Assembly: GCF_026004055.1 (NCBI RefSeq)
Contig: NZ_BPIJ01000001.1
Coordinates: forward strand, 682,001 to 746,000
DNA: 64,000 nt
Direction of reading: 5' to 3'
DNA from: Meiothermus sp.
GTDB taxonomy: Bacteria > Deinococcota > Deinococci > Deinococcales > Thermaceae
In this document: positions 1 through 8,583 of the stretch, piece by piece
How the letters are laid out: each line of letters starts with the position of its first letter
How positions within the stretch are numbered: the stretch's first letter is position 1
Notes under the pieces: generated by a model
What the model was told of the DNA's origin: nothing
Seen by the model: only the letters and a program-made list of their open reading frames with translations
Database searches by the model: none
Translations under genes and position numbers: made by a program

Positions 1-1068
1 GACTTCCACCTGAACGGCGAGCTCAACTACACCTCCACCAGCCCCTTGGACGGCAAACTGCGGCTACGCTACCAGGGCACAGTGCTGGACTGGGCGGATA
101 GCTTCGGGGTTCCCGGCCACCCGGCAGGCAGCACCGGGGCGGGTTTTTATGCGGCTCAAGATTTGTGGATCTTTACCGTAGCGGCAGCCGCCCCGCTCAG
201 TGCACCCCCACGGGTCGGGTTGGGGATCAACACCCCCAACCTTTGCGGAGGCGGCAGCATCAGCATCGAGGCCAAGGACATCATCCTGTGGTTGAGCGGG
301 GGTTTTGAGGGCTTTAGTGCGCGGGTGCAGTACCAGCCCAAGCGGGCCAACTACCTCGATTATGAAGGCGAGTACCGCAACACCCCGGCCTTTCACCTGC
401 ACTTTGGCGGAACCGAGCTGGCCGGCTATGCCGAGATCTGGGGTCTGATCGCCGACCCCTCCTTCGACTGGCTTAGGTACAAGGCCAAGCTGAGCCTGGA
501 CACCCCTGGTCTCAGCAGCGAGGCTACTTTGGACTTTCCCTTTATCCACGCCGAGTACAGCCAAACCCCCACCGCCGGGCTCACCGCCGCGGGCTTTTAC
601 CGCTGGCTGATGGGCGGTTTTCTCTCAGAGCTTCGTTTGGGCGGGCGGTACGCCCCGGCCAGCGCCAGCTATGGTGAGCTGCTCTCTCGCTGGATGTGGA
701 ACGAGAGTTGGGGCACCGACCTGGGGGTGCGGGTGGGGACGCTGGGTGTGGGGGGCTTGCTGGGCCTGGGCTTCCAGTACGACCTCGAGGGGTTCTACAA
801 GGTGGTGGTGGGCCTAGAGGCCGACAACATCGCCCTGCCCAGCACCTACAAGGCCACTGCCCAGCTTATCCTGCGCGGTCTGGAGGGCTGGCAGTTGGCG
901 CTGGAAGCCAGCAGCCCCTTCGGACAGCCCAGCGATTCGGTGATCAAGCTCAGGGCCTCGCAGTGGTTCTTCACCCCCGTTGACCCGCCCAGTACTGGCC
1001 TCCGTTGGATGGAGGCTGGTGAATCCGTTCCCCAGCCAGCGACCAGCTACTGCTGGCGCTGGAGATAA
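1..1068 (+). CDS. Beta-rich protein of unknown function, 5' end outside window
   Basis: The frame is open from the first base, so the start lies upstream and at least 355 residues are present. No family is recognised. The visible part is rich in Gly, aromatic residues and alternating hydrophobic/polar stretches (many short strands ending in Tyr/Trp/Phe), as in exported beta-sandwich or outer-membrane beta-barrel proteins; the signal peptide would be upstream. It ends 14 bases before the YceI gene, whose ribosome site lies in the gap, so the two are probably co-transcribed. The last 25 or so residues are Pro/Trp-rich and look less protein-like, so a late frameshift is possible. An envelope location is inferred from composition and neighbours only. 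Confidence 0.6.
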   Translation, partial: DFHLNGELNYTSTSPLDGKLRLRYQGTVLDWADSFGVPGHPAGSTGAGFYAAQDLWIFTVAAAAPLSAPPRVGLGINTPNLCGGGSISIEAKDIILWLSGGFEGFSARVQYQPKRANYLDYEGEYRNTPAFHLHFGGTELAGYAEIWGLIADPSFDWLRYKAKLSLDTPGLSSEATLDFPFIHAEYSQTPTAGLTAAGFYRWLMGGFLSELRLGGRYAPASASYGELLSRWMWNESWGTDLGVRVGTLGVGGLLGLGFQYDLEGFYKVVVGLEADNIALPSTYKATAQLILRGLEGWQLALEASSPFGQPSDSVIKLRASQWFFTPVDPPSTGLRWMEAGESVPQPATSYCWRWR

Positions 1069-1082
1069 AAAGGAGGAAGCCT

Positions 1083-1622
1083 ATGAAGAAAAGTGGTATG
1101 GCAGTTTTGGGTTTCTCGTTACTGACAGCTTTGTTTGTGCTGGCGGCGCCCACCAGTTACAACGTGAGCGGCAAAGTTGTCTACGATGCCAAGGGCCCCA
1201 CCGGGCGCTTCAAAGGCAGCAACGAGTCGGTCAGCGGCAACTTTAGCCTCGAGGGCAACAAGCTGAGCGGAAAAATCTGTGTGGACTTGAGCAAATGGGC
1301 TTCCGGTGAACCCGTGCGCGATACCCATACCCGGGGGATGTTTGAGGTGGATAAGTACCCCCAGGCCTGTATGGATTTGTCCAGCGTGGAGGGCAACATC
1401 GCCAGCGGCAACGCTACGTTAGTCGGAAGCCTCAACATCCACGGCAAAGACCAGGCGCTTAAGGTTCCCGTGACCATCAAGATGAACGGCAACAAAATGC
1501 TGGTCGAGGGCCAGTTCGAGACCAAAGTCACCGACTGGGGCATGAAGCGGCCCAGCTTGCTGGGTATCACCGTGGATGACCTGGTCAAGGTGGCCTTCTC
1601 TGCAGAGGCCAGCCCGCAATGA
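1083..1622 (+). CDS. YceI-family exported lipid-binding-like protein
   Basis: 179 residues with an N-terminal signal peptide (KK at 2-3, hydrophobic 5-20, likely cleavage after the LAAP region). The rest matches the YceI lipocalin-like beta-barrel: the opening YNVSG strand, a central DTHTRGMFEVDKYP segment, and the late GMKRPS/GITVDDLVKV region typical of the family. YceI proteins bind polyisoprenoid-type lipids in the periplasm and often accompany electron-transfer proteins. A strong ribosome site (aggagg) precedes the ATG. Its stop overlaps the start of the next gene by 4 bases (ATGA), so it is translationally coupled to the cytochrome. Family assignment is firm; the ligand is unknown. Confidence 0.88.
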   Translation: MKKSGMAVLGFSLLTALFVLAAPTSYNVSGKVVYDAKGPTGRFKGSNESVSGNFSLEGNKLSGKICVDLSKWASGEPVRDTHTRGMFEVDKYPQACMDLSSVEGNIASGNATLVGSLNIHGKDQALKVPVTIKMNGNKMLVEGQFETKVTDWGMKRPSLLGITVDDLVKVAFSAEASPQ

Positions 1623-2419
1623 AACCGGCTTTGCTTCACCTGGGTGGCCTGATTGGGCTGGCGTTGTTGGGCTGGGCGGCCCTAGCCGAAGGCTATAAAC
1701 AACTAGCCTGGGTTAAGGTTGAGGAGAAAGGCGGGCTGGTGCTGTCCAATGGAGCCAAAGCCCCCGTGGGGGCCAAGCCCGGCCAGTTCGTGGCCCTTAA
1801 GAATGGTGGAGCCAAACTCTTAGCACAGTGGCGCTCGCCGCAAGACATCGAAGTTGCCTGGGCGAGCAAGGGGGTGGGGCGGGTGGTCTTTAGCCACGAG
1901 CGGCATTTCTCGGCGATCGGGGTCAAACAGTGCGAGACCTGCCACGCCGAGGAAAAGGGGTTGGGGAAAAATACCACTTGGCCCAGCTTGGTTACCGGCC
2001 TCGAGGCCGAGCCACATAAGCCCCAGTCGCTGGGCCGCTTCTGCGCTACCTGCCACGATGGCAAGACCACCGCCGCCAGCCTGCCCGAAGCCAAGCCCCC
2101 AGTTCCACTCAAAATCTTTAGCGCCATGGGCAAGGGCGGGGCAAGCTGCGACCGCTGCCATGCTCCAGCCAGCCACGGCACCGATTTCACCCCCATCCAC
2201 GGCGAGTTTGCCGAGGACGGGGCGAACTGCTCCAGTTGCCACCGGGGCGGGGCGCAGATCAGCCCGCGGGACTTGGGTCAGGCTATGGCTTATATCAAAG
2301 CGCAGCTCAAGCTGGTCAAAGACTCTGAAGACACCGCCTCCTTCCAGAAAACCCTGCCCAACAACTTCTGCGCCTACTGCCACGCCGCCGATCGCGAACT
2401 TTGGCAGGAGAAGAACTAG
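1619..2419 (+). CDS. Pentaheme c-type cytochrome, exported
   Basis: 266 residues. A signal peptide (about 1-23, ending in ALA) is followed by five CXXCH heme-attachment motifs beginning at Cys105, 142, 177, 204 and 251. Several extra His residues could be distal ligands, as in the cytochrome c3/c7-type family. Residues 25-95 carry no heme motif and may form a small separate domain. The ATG overlaps the yceI stop. Together with YceI and the Rieske protein downstream it suggests a periplasmic electron-transfer module. The donor and acceptor cannot be read from the sequence. Confidence 0.85.
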   Translation: MKPALLHLGGLIGLALLGWAALAEGYKQLAWVKVEEKGGLVLSNGAKAPVGAKPGQFVALKNGGAKLLAQWRSPQDIEVAWASKGVGRVVFSHERHFSAIGVKQCETCHAEEKGLGKNTTWPSLVTGLEAEPHKPQSLGRFCATCHDGKTTAASLPEAKPPVPLKIFSAMGKGGASCDRCHAPASHGTDFTPIHGEFAEDGANCSSCHRGGAQISPRDLGQAMAYIKAQLKLVKDSEDTASFQKTLPNNFCAYCHAADRELWQEKN

Positions 2420-2420
2420 A

Positions 2421-2485
2421 GAGGAGGTATAACCCTGGACAAGATGGGTTTGGTCTTCAAGCAACAGCCGATGACCTTTAGCTAA
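2421..2485 (+). other. Strong ribosome site with a tiny open frame
   Basis: A near-perfect Shine-Dalgarno (gaggaggt, 2421-2428) follows the cytochrome stop directly, but no normal gene begins here. A 14- to 17-codon frame (CTG at 2435 or ATG at 2444, stop at 2483-2485) is the only reading frame in range. It may be a leader peptide, the relic of a deleted gene, or chance. The next gene has its own ribosome site at 2534-2540. Confidence 0.3.
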
Positions 2486-2545
2486 AGGCTAACCACCAAA
2501 CGCTCTGAAGCCATGGGGTTCCCTGACCCCTCTGGGAGGTATTTT

Positions 2546-3967
2546 ATGAACCGTAGACAAGCCATCAAGAGCCTGGGAATAGGAGGGGCTGCGCTGCTGG
2601 TAAGCTGTAGCAGCGTTGACCAGCCCGGAACCGATTTAGTGGCAGAACTCAGCAGCGATACCCCACAAGCCACTTGTCCTGGAACCATCGTGTTGCGGAT
2701 CAAGGTCAAGAGCGAGTATGAAAAAGAGAATGGAGCAGCCGTCAAGGTCGAGTTCTACCGGGGCGATACGCTGTTGGGCACCAAGACCAGCCCTCCCTGG
2801 ACACTCAGCATTCCCTTGACCAAAGACAACATCGCCAATTACGCCTTTGACGACGAGGACGAAAAAGAAAAGGACGAGGCCCAAAAAGACAAGAAGCTTT
2901 ATAAGGCCAAGGTCTTCTTCGGCAATGGCACGGTCAAAATCACCAATAAAGTTAAGGTCAAGGTCAGCCGCGACTGTGGAGCCGGCGGCGATACCACCCC
3001 GCCTACCATCAGCCTCTCGGCCAGCAGCACCACGGTTTCTGCGGCGGGTTCCGTCAGCTTGATGGCCACCGCCAGCGACAACGTAGGGATTGTCAAGGTC
3101 GAGTTCTACGAAGGCAACACCTTGCTGGCGACCAAGACCTCGGCTCCTTTTAGCCACAACATCGCCTATACCGGCGCCGACAACGGCACCCATACCTACA
3201 CCGCCAAAGCCTATGATGCGGCGGGAAACACGTCTAGCAGCAACAGCGTCAGCGTAGTGGTGAATATAGGCGGTGGGAGCGGCGATACCACCCCACCCAC
3301 CATCAGCCTTGCTGCCAGCAGCACCAACGTCACCGCAGCGGGCTCGGTCAACCTGATGCCCACAGTGAGCGACAATGTGGGTGTCGTCAAGGTTGAGTTC
3401 TACGAGGACGCTACCTTGTTAGCCACCAAAACCGCCCCGCCCTTTACCCATAGCATTGCCTATACCGGCGCCAATAATGGCAGCCACAGCTATACCGCTA
3501 AAGCCTACGATGCTGCCGGTAATAGCGCTACCAGCAACGTGGTCGTGGTAAATGTCAACATTGGGGCAACTCCTACCGGACAAAAGGTGGCAACGCTGGC
3601 CGAGTTTCCTACGGTGGGTTCGTTCAAGCGTCTTTCCAACGTAAACATTGGGGGCCAGCCTTGGAATATCATTATCATCCGCACCGCCAACGGTCAGCCC
3701 GCCTGTGGTGGAGCCAGCGCCAATGGGGTAAACCTGGTGGCCTATAGCGCCAACTGCACCCACAAAGGCACCCTGGTACAAAACCCTGGGGTGATGGGTA
3801 CCAAACCCGGAACGCTCTACTGCGACAACCACGGGGCCGAGTTCGACTACAACAACTGTGCCTACGCGGTGGTCGGCCCCAATAATGGCGCGGCTGGGTC
3901 AACACCTGCGCTACCCTCGTTTGTTCTGACCATCGATGCCAGTGGAAACGTGTACCTGCCTCAATGA
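2546..3967 (+). CDS. Tat-exported Rieske [2Fe-2S] lipoprotein with Ig-like repeats
   Basis: 473 residues. The start is the ATG at 2546, with ggaggt six bases upstream; it gives an N-terminus with a twin-arginine motif (NRRQAIK) and a lipobox ending LLVSC. Next come a divergent Ig-like unit with a highly charged Lys/Glu insert, then two tandem Ig-like repeats, each with TTPPTISL, DNVGxVKVEFYE, TKT and YTAKAYDAAGN. The C-terminal domain has the Rieske cluster ligands Cys404-Thr-His406 and Cys426-Asp-Asn-His429. Tat export fits a protein that folds around a metal cluster before secretion. A Rieske domain carried on bacterial Ig-like spacers is unusual and suggests a redox centre held away from the membrane. 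It is co-oriented with YceI and the pentaheme cytochrome. Confidence 0.85.
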   Translation: MNRRQAIKSLGIGGAALLVSCSSVDQPGTDLVAELSSDTPQATCPGTIVLRIKVKSEYEKENGAAVKVEFYRGDTLLGTKTSPPWTLSIPLTKDNIANYAFDDEDEKEKDEAQKDKKLYKAKVFFGNGTVKITNKVKVKVSRDCGAGGDTTPPTISLSASSTTVSAAGSVSLMATASDNVGIVKVEFYEGNTLLATKTSAPFSHNIAYTGADNGTHTYTAKAYDAAGNTSSSNSVSVVVNIGGGSGDTTPPTISLAASSTNVTAAGSVNLMPTVSDNVGVVKVEFYEDATLLATKTAPPFTHSIAYTGANNGSHSYTAKAYDAAGNSATSNVVVVNVNIGATPTGQKVATLAEFPTVGSFKRLSNVNIGGQPWNIIIIRTANGQPACGGASANGVNLVAYSANCTHKGTLVQNPGVMGTKPGTLYCDNHGAEFDYNNCAYAVVGPNNGAAGSTPALPSFVLTIDASGNVYLPQ

Positions 3968-4002
3968 GGTGGGTAAGGGCTTCCTTCATTGCAGTCTCTA
4001 GA

Positions 4003-4090
4003 GCGGTTCCCACGAATAGTCCCTACAGCAAAAACCGCTGTAGGGACTACAATACGACCCACGCGGTGGCTCGTATTGGTGGGAATCACG
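4003..4090 (+). repeat. Small palindromic element E, copy 1
   Basis: Bounded by inverted ends GCGGTTCCCAC and GTGGGAATCACG; inside are two hairpins (arms around 4018-4050 and 4053-4078). A second copy in the opposite orientation lies at 30606-30693, and relatives sit inside two B elements (19611-19695, 60553-60623). No coding capacity. Confidence 0.7.
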
Positions 4091-4092
4091 CC

Positions 4093-4311
4093 TATTGGTC
4101 TGGTAACAAAGTATGCGACCCCACTTTTTCCGTTATTGCGAGCTTCCGAAAGATGCGAAGCAATCCAGAATCAGAATCTCTGGCCTGGCTAGCCCAGTTA
4201 ACACATCTGGATTACTTCGTTGGCCTTAGGCCTCCTCGCAATGACGAGGTGTTCGTCAAGAAAACATCGTATCTGCATAAAGTGGCAAGAATCGGCTTAC
4301 CAGACCACTTA
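4093..4311 (+). repeat. MITE-like element B, copy 1
   Basis: About 219 bp, left end TATTGGTCTGGTAAC, right end CTTACCAGACCACTTA. The core contains an imperfect long palindrome (TTATTGCGAGC ... GCAATGACGAG) shared with five other copies in the window. The flanking TA on both sides suggests TA target duplication, as for IS630/mariner-type elements. Its right end supplies the TAA stop of the gene at 4309-5001. Confidence 0.75.
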
Positions 4312-5001
4312 GCCATCATTGAAAGGCCCAATGCTTTTCCATCGGATGGAATCACCCTGGACTTCGCCCTTCACCATCACCCAACCTTGAGGGGGGTTGC
4401 TTACGGGGGGCAGCCCCACAGGCAGAACCAGAAGCTGTCCGTTGGCGGCTTTGGCCAGCAGCAGCACCTCGCTAGCTGGATTCACGACCTGATAGGCCAT
4501 ACGCTGCAATGCACCCAAAGCATCTGTGGTAAACCAGACCTCGATCCAGGCATTCCCTAACCCTAAAGGAGCGCCGGGGCCACGGTAGTAGCTAAAGGTA
4601 GTGGGGTCGGTGATCTCCAGGGTTTGGGCCAGAAAAGTGTCCTTGTCCCAACTGCCCTGAGCCCTGACCCACATCCCTGCAGTCAGAAAGTTAACCCAGG
4701 GCGAGCTGGTCTTTAAGCGTCCATCGCTAAGCAACACCGTGCCGTTACGGGCCAGGCTCACCTGGTCATAAAGGGTCTGGGTTTTGCCTTGGGTCTTTTG
4801 GCTATCCTCTCGCTTTTTTTTCTCTTCTTCTTTTTTCCGCTCTTCCTCGGCTTCTTTCTTCTTTTTCTCGCCCTCTTTCTTTTCCTGTTCCTTTTTCTCT
4901 TTTTCCTTCTTCTCGTCGTCCTTTTTATCTTCAGCAAAGGCCCACGAAGCCATAAGCAACATTCCAGCCAACCAAGAGAGAAACCGGCGGCGGCTAAACA
5001 C
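4309..5001 (-). CDS. Tat-exported Lys/Glu-rich protein of unknown function
   Basis: 230 residues, GTG start. The N-terminus has a good twin-arginine signal (SRRRFLS, hydrophobic 9-20, cleavage after AFA). Residues 24-65 are almost purely Lys/Glu/Asp, probably a long charged helix. Residues 75-230 form a beta-rich domain with no recognised family, loosely like small exported OB-type domains (GMWVRAQGSWDKDTFLAQTLEI and WVMVKGEVQG strands). The start overlaps the histidine kinase stop by 8 bases, making it the last gene of a regulator-kinase-effector operon. A role as envelope ligand or target of the kinase is inference. The stop codon lies in the end of a B element. Confidence 0.65.
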   Translation of the reverse strand: MFSRRRFLSWLAGMLLMASWAFAEDKKDDEKKEKEKKEQEKKEGEKKKKEAEEERKKEEEKKKREDSQKTQGKTQTLYDQVSLARNGTVLLSDGRLKTSSPWVNFLTAGMWVRAQGSWDKDTFLAQTLEITDPTTFSYYRGPGAPLGLGNAWIEVWFTTDALGALQRMAYQVVNPASEVLLLAKAANGQLLVLPVGLPPVSNPPQGWVMVKGEVQGDSIRWKSIGPFNDG

Positions 5002-6232
5002 GGTGTCCTCCCGGCAATACCAAAGTGGCCTCGAGGCCGCCCTCAGGGTGGTTGCGAAGCGTTAGACCCCCACCCAAGCCCTCGGCGACCTGGCGGACAT
5101 AAGCCAGACCCAGCCCGCTGCCAGCAACGTCCGAATTCAGTCTATAGAATGGTTCGCTCAGGCGGTTCAAGGCGGCCTCAGGAACCCCCTTGCCATAGTC
5201 CCGCACGGTGATGCATAAAGAAGAACCCTGGTGGAGTCTTAGACAAACCGGGCCCTCGCTATAGCGCAGCGCGTTTTCCAGCAGGTTGCGGATGGCCCCC
5301 TGCAGGGCTACACGAGGCGCTTCGATCACGGCATTTTCCAGGCTCAAGCGAATGCGGGCTTGCTCCGCTTCTGAATAATCCTTGAGTACATCTTGAATCA
5401 GATCCGGCACAACCACCAGCGAAAGCTCGCTTGGCCCCCGCGCTAGCTCGAGCAAGCCCGAAAGCGTTCGCTGGATACGCGCCAGGTTGCGCTCGGCCAC
5501 GTCCAGGGCTTCGTCCGCCGGAACCAGCCCCTGCTGTGCACCCGAAACATAAGCGCTCAAGGTGGTCAGCGGGGTACGCAGCTCGTGCGAGGCATAGCGG
5601 GTAAAACTGCGTTCGCGCTCGAGGGCCAAGCGGATGCGCTCGACCATCTCATTAAAGCTCTCGGTCAGGCGAGCCAGCTCATCCTGACCCTCCACCGGCA
5701 GCAAGCTGGGGAAGCGCTCGCGGGCCAGGGTCTGGGTGGCAGCCTCGAGCTTTTTCATCGGCCTGAGCAGGTAACTCCGCAGCACAATAGCCAGCCCAAC
5801 CGCCAACAGCAGGCTGACCAGCAGCGAGACCCCACTGGTTTGCAGGTACTGCTCGAGGGCCTTGTGGTGTTGCCCCTGGTTGATGGCAACCTCTAGCTCG
5901 TAGCCTTGGGGCAAGGCTTTCTTGATTTTCACCCAGCCCGAGTCTTCCTGGGGGAAACGTCCGCCCGCCTCAAAAATCAGGTTCTCTCCCTGGGTCAGGC
6001 GGAACCGGCCCTGGTACTCCTTGGCAATGGGCAGTTTGTTGGGGTATAAGGCGGGGGTGGAGGTTTGTAGGTTGATGGCCTCCGTAATCATCGAGGCATA
6101 TTTGCGGATGTCCTCCTGCAAATCCCGATCCATCGAAGATCTAAAGCTCCAATAACCCAAGGCCGCCTGAAACCCAGTCACGCTCAAGGCCAGGGCCATC
6201 AAACCCAGCAGCAGGCGCTTACGAAAGTCCAA
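4994..6232 (-). CDS. Membrane sensor histidine kinase
   Basis: 412 residues. Transmembrane helices at about 7-27 and 133-155 flank a roughly 105-residue extracytoplasmic sensor region with no recognised domain. A HAMP linker follows (about 156-208), then HisKA with the phospho-acceptor His216 in YASHELRTP, then HATPase_c with the N box (NLLENALRYSE, Asn320), G1 (DYGKGVPE, from Asp345) and G2 (GSGLGLAYV, from 371). All catalytic motifs are intact. It overlaps the upstream response regulator by 14 bases and the downstream exported protein by 8. The signal is unknown; the extracytoplasmic loop and exported operon partner suggest envelope sensing. Confidence 0.92.
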   Translation of the reverse strand: MDFRKRLLLGLMALALSVTGFQAALGYWSFRSSMDRDLQEDIRKYASMITEAINLQTSTPALYPNKLPIAKEYQGRFRLTQGENLIFEAGGRFPQEDSGWVKIKKALPQGYELEVAINQGQHHKALEQYLQTSGVSLLVSLLLAVGLAIVLRSYLLRPMKKLEAATQTLARERFPSLLPVEGQDELARLTESFNEMVERIRLALERERSFTRYASHELRTPLTTLSAYVSGAQQGLVPADEALDVAERNLARIQRTLSGLLELARGPSELSLVVVPDLIQDVLKDYSEAEQARIRLSLENAVIEAPRVALQGAIRNLLENALRYSEGPVCLRLHQGSSLCITVRDYGKGVPEAALNRLSEPFYRLNSDVAGSGLGLAYVRQVAEGLGGGLTLRNHPEGGLEATLVLPGGHRV

Positions 6233-6878
6233 GGCGATAGCCTCCAGGAATGGTCTTGATCACCTCGGGCTGCATTTTTTCCCTCAGGCGCTTGACGTAC
6301 ATCCGCAGGATGTGATGACCCGAGGCCGCGTTGGGGAACAGTTGGGTCAGCAGTTCATCTACCGTATATACCCGCTCAGGATACAACGCCAGCAGTTCGA
6401 TGAGGGCAAACTCCTTGGGCGTGAGGTCTACTTCGCGGTTGTCCCAGAGCACCTTACGGTTGGTGAAGTCCACCCGCAGGCTACCCCGATCCAAAAAATT
6501 AGACCGGGTTGGGGTACCCCGACGTAGCAAAGCCCGTACCCTGGCCAGTAGCTCTTCCAGTTCAAAGGGTTTGATCAGGTAATCGTCACCCCCTAGATCC
6601 AAACCCGTGACCCGGTCTTCCAGGGCATCTCGCGCGGTCAGGAAAAGAATCGCCCCACTATACCCCCCTTGACGCAGTTGTTCGGCGAAGCTAAAACCCG
6701 CAGCGTCGCCTTCGGGGAGCATTACGTCCAAAATAACCAGATCGGGCTCGAGCGCTTCGAGCTTGGCATAGGCCTCGAGCTGGCTCCTGGCCCACTCTAC
6801 CTGGTGGCGCTCCCGGTTGAGCAGCTTGGTCAGCAGCCGAGCCAGATCGGTTTCGTCCTCGACCAGAAGAATCCGCAT
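6219..6878 (-). CDS. OmpR/PhoB-family response regulator
   Basis: 219 residues. The receiver domain (1-115) has the acidic pair Glu8-Asp9, phospho-acceptor Asp51 (LVILDVMLPEGD), Thr81 and Lys103. The C-terminal winged helix (about 128-218) contains the OmpR-type DLTPKEFALIELL and YTVDELLTQL segments and ends TIPGGYRLGLS. It is the first gene of a three-gene overlapping operon, with a ribosome site (taggag) before the ATG. It should be phosphorylated by the adjacent kinase. Target genes are unknown. Confidence 0.93.
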   Translation of the reverse strand: MRILLVEDETDLARLLTKLLNRERHQVEWARSQLEAYAKLEALEPDLVILDVMLPEGDAAGFSFAEQLRQGGYSGAILFLTARDALEDRVTGLDLGGDDYLIKPFELEELLARVRALLRRGTPTRSNFLDRGSLRVDFTNRKVLWDNREVDLTPKEFALIELLALYPERVYTVDELLTQLFPNAASGHHILRMYVKRLREKMQPEVIKTIPGGYRLGLS

Positions 6879-7121
6879 GGTTTACTCGAACTCCTAAAGT
6901 ATCAACCAAATTGGCGGCATACGTATTTTGATGCTAAGGGTTAGAAGTAAATAACAGCTAAAAATTCCTGGCCCCAAATCCTTCCAAAACAGGTCTGGGA
7001 GGTAATCACTACGCAACGCCACAGAAGCTACTACTTCTTCTACCTCCCCAGTCTCATTGCTGGCCACATATCCCAACCAAAGCACTCGAAGATGATCAAG
7101 CAAATGGGGTTACTCGCCCAA

Positions 7122-7922
7122 TTACCCGTAGATCCCAGCAGCTCGAATCTGCGCTACGAGGGCCTCGAGGTAGCCAAAAAACCCCGGGCCGTAGTGGGCC
7201 AGCTCGTCGCCACCCGTGACCACCAGGGGGTAAGGCCAGTTTCGCTCGGTCAGGAGGCGCCGGGCTTTCTCGTAGGGGCGCGAACGGTGGGGCTTGGGCT
7301 CGTAGATCACCAGGTGGGGCTCCCGGCGCTGCACCTCGGCCAGGTCGGGGGTGAAGTAGCTCTGGGGGTGGTGGGCAAAGATGTTCTGTAGGCCCAGGTG
7401 CTGCAAGGCTTCTCCCACATAGCTACCCCGCCCCACCGTGATAGGCCCGCCTAGGTCGAACTCGAGGTAGACCCGGTAAGGGGGCAGGCTCTGATAGAGC
7501 AGCCGGTAACGCTCCACCAGGTGAGCCGCAAGCTCGCTGGCCTGCTCGGCCACTCCCAGCAAAGCCCCCACCAGCACAATGTTTTCCAAAATGCCGTAGG
7601 GGCTGTGGGGCAGGGGTACCGGGAAGATGGGATAACCCCGCCCATGAAGCTCCTGGAGCAAATCGCGCTGCACTCCGGTACTTATGAGCACCAGGTCAGG
7701 CTTCAGGCTATCCAATAAATCCCACCGCAGACGGGTATAGCTCGAGACCACCGGCAGCGAGAGGGTAGCCGCCGGACGGTAGCAGAAGGCGCTGCGCCCC
7801 ACCACCCGCTCGCCCAGGCCTAGGGCAAAGAGGGTCTCGGTCACGTTGGGGGCCAATGAGACCATACGCCGGGCAGCATCGGGCAGTTCCAAGGGCCCCA
7901 GCCAGTCGTGTACCAGCTTCAA
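7122..7922 (-). CDS. BtuF-like (cobalamin/Fe-siderophore) substrate-binding fold protein without signal peptide
   Basis: 266 residues using the TTG start at 7920-7922, chosen because a strong aaggaggt lies six bases upstream and the start overlaps the coaE stop by 4 bases. The sequence begins directly with the mature fold: RMVSLAPNVTETLFALGLGERVVGRS, then DLLDSLKPDLVLIS and the second-lobe GGPITVGRGSYVGEALQHLGLQNIF, as in BtuF/FhuD-type periplasmic proteins. No signal peptide or lipobox is visible, unlike transporter-linked members, and no permease or ATPase is adjacent. It may act in the cytoplasm or be an orphan binding protein. The corrinoid ligand is a family-level guess. Confidence 0.75.
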   Translation of the reverse strand: MKLVHDWLGPLELPDAARRMVSLAPNVTETLFALGLGERVVGRSAFCYRPAATLSLPVVSSYTRLRWDLLDSLKPDLVLISTGVQRDLLQELHGRGYPIFPVPLPHSPYGILENIVLVGALLGVAEQASELAAHLVERYRLLYQSLPPYRVYLEFDLGGPITVGRGSYVGEALQHLGLQNIFAHHPQSYFTPDLAEVQRREPHLVIYEPKPHRSRPYEKARRLLTERNWPYPLVVTGGDELAHYGPGFFGYLEALVAQIRAAGIYG

Positions 7923-8497
7923 CCCACCACCTCCTTGTACCAAGCATCCACCCGCTTTTGTAGGGTGGCTAGGTCGGCATCGTTCCAGATGACCCAGGTA
8001 GCCCGGCGCACTTTCTCTTCCTGGGGCATCTGGCTTTTGTCGCGGGCCTCAAACTCGGCTTCGCTCAGACCGCTTCGGGCCATTACGCGGGCCTTGCGCA
8101 GTTCGGTAGGGGCCGCCACCACCAGTACCCCGGCAAAATCTGCTTGGCGTCCTGTCTCGAACAAAAGCGGAATGTCGTGCACCACCACCTTAGCTCCCAT
8201 CGAGAGGGCCTTCTGGGTTTCTTCGCGCATCCGGCGGCGCACGTAGGGATGGATGAGGGCCTCGAGCCGCCTACGGGCCTCGGGGTCGGCAAACACCCGC
8301 CGGCCCAGGGCCGCCCGGTCTATCTCTCCATCTCGACAAACCTCCGGAAAAGCTTGGCAAATCTCCGCCCTTAGAGCACTGGCCGCTTCTCGCGCGTATT
8401 CGTCGGCATCCAGCACTCGCACTCCCAGTTCTCGTAAGCGCTGGGCCACGGTACTCTTGCCACTGCCGATGCTTCCGGTCAGGCCAATCAACTGCAT
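7919..8497 (-). CDS. coaE: Dephospho-CoA kinase
   Basis: 192 residues, the usual size. It phosphorylates the 3'-OH of dephospho-CoA, the last step of CoA synthesis. The P-loop is GLTGSIGSGKST at 5-16; the DADEYAREA and HPYVRRRM segments and the LLFETG lid motif follow, all typical of CoaE. Its stop overlaps the TTG of the downstream BtuF-like gene. The start ATG at 8495-8497 fits the family N-terminus (MQLIGLTGSIGSGKS). Confidence 0.95.
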   Translation of the reverse strand: MQLIGLTGSIGSGKSTVAQRLRELGVRVLDADEYAREAASALRAEICQAFPEVCRDGEIDRAALGRRVFADPEARRRLEALIHPYVRRRMREETQKALSMGAKVVVHDIPLLFETGRQADFAGVLVVAAPTELRKARVMARSGLSEAEFEARDKSQMPQEEKVRRATWVIWNDADLATLQKRVDAWYKEVVG

Positions 8498-8583
8498 CCA
8501 GGCTCTAGCATACCCTTCTTCATGTAACGCTATATGGTGAGGTTTTCACCAGGTAGCGCTCAGGGCTTTTGAACAATGGTTCT

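Noticed and set aside
4784-5211. Phe/Leu/Ser-rich plus-strand frames opposite the Lys/Glu-rich protein
   Set aside because: Antisense shadow of the AAG/GAA-rich coding region; not membrane proteins.
6894-7103. 69-codon minus-strand frame upstream of the response regulator
   Set aside because: TTG start without ribosome site, odd composition, lies in the promoter region of the regulator operon.
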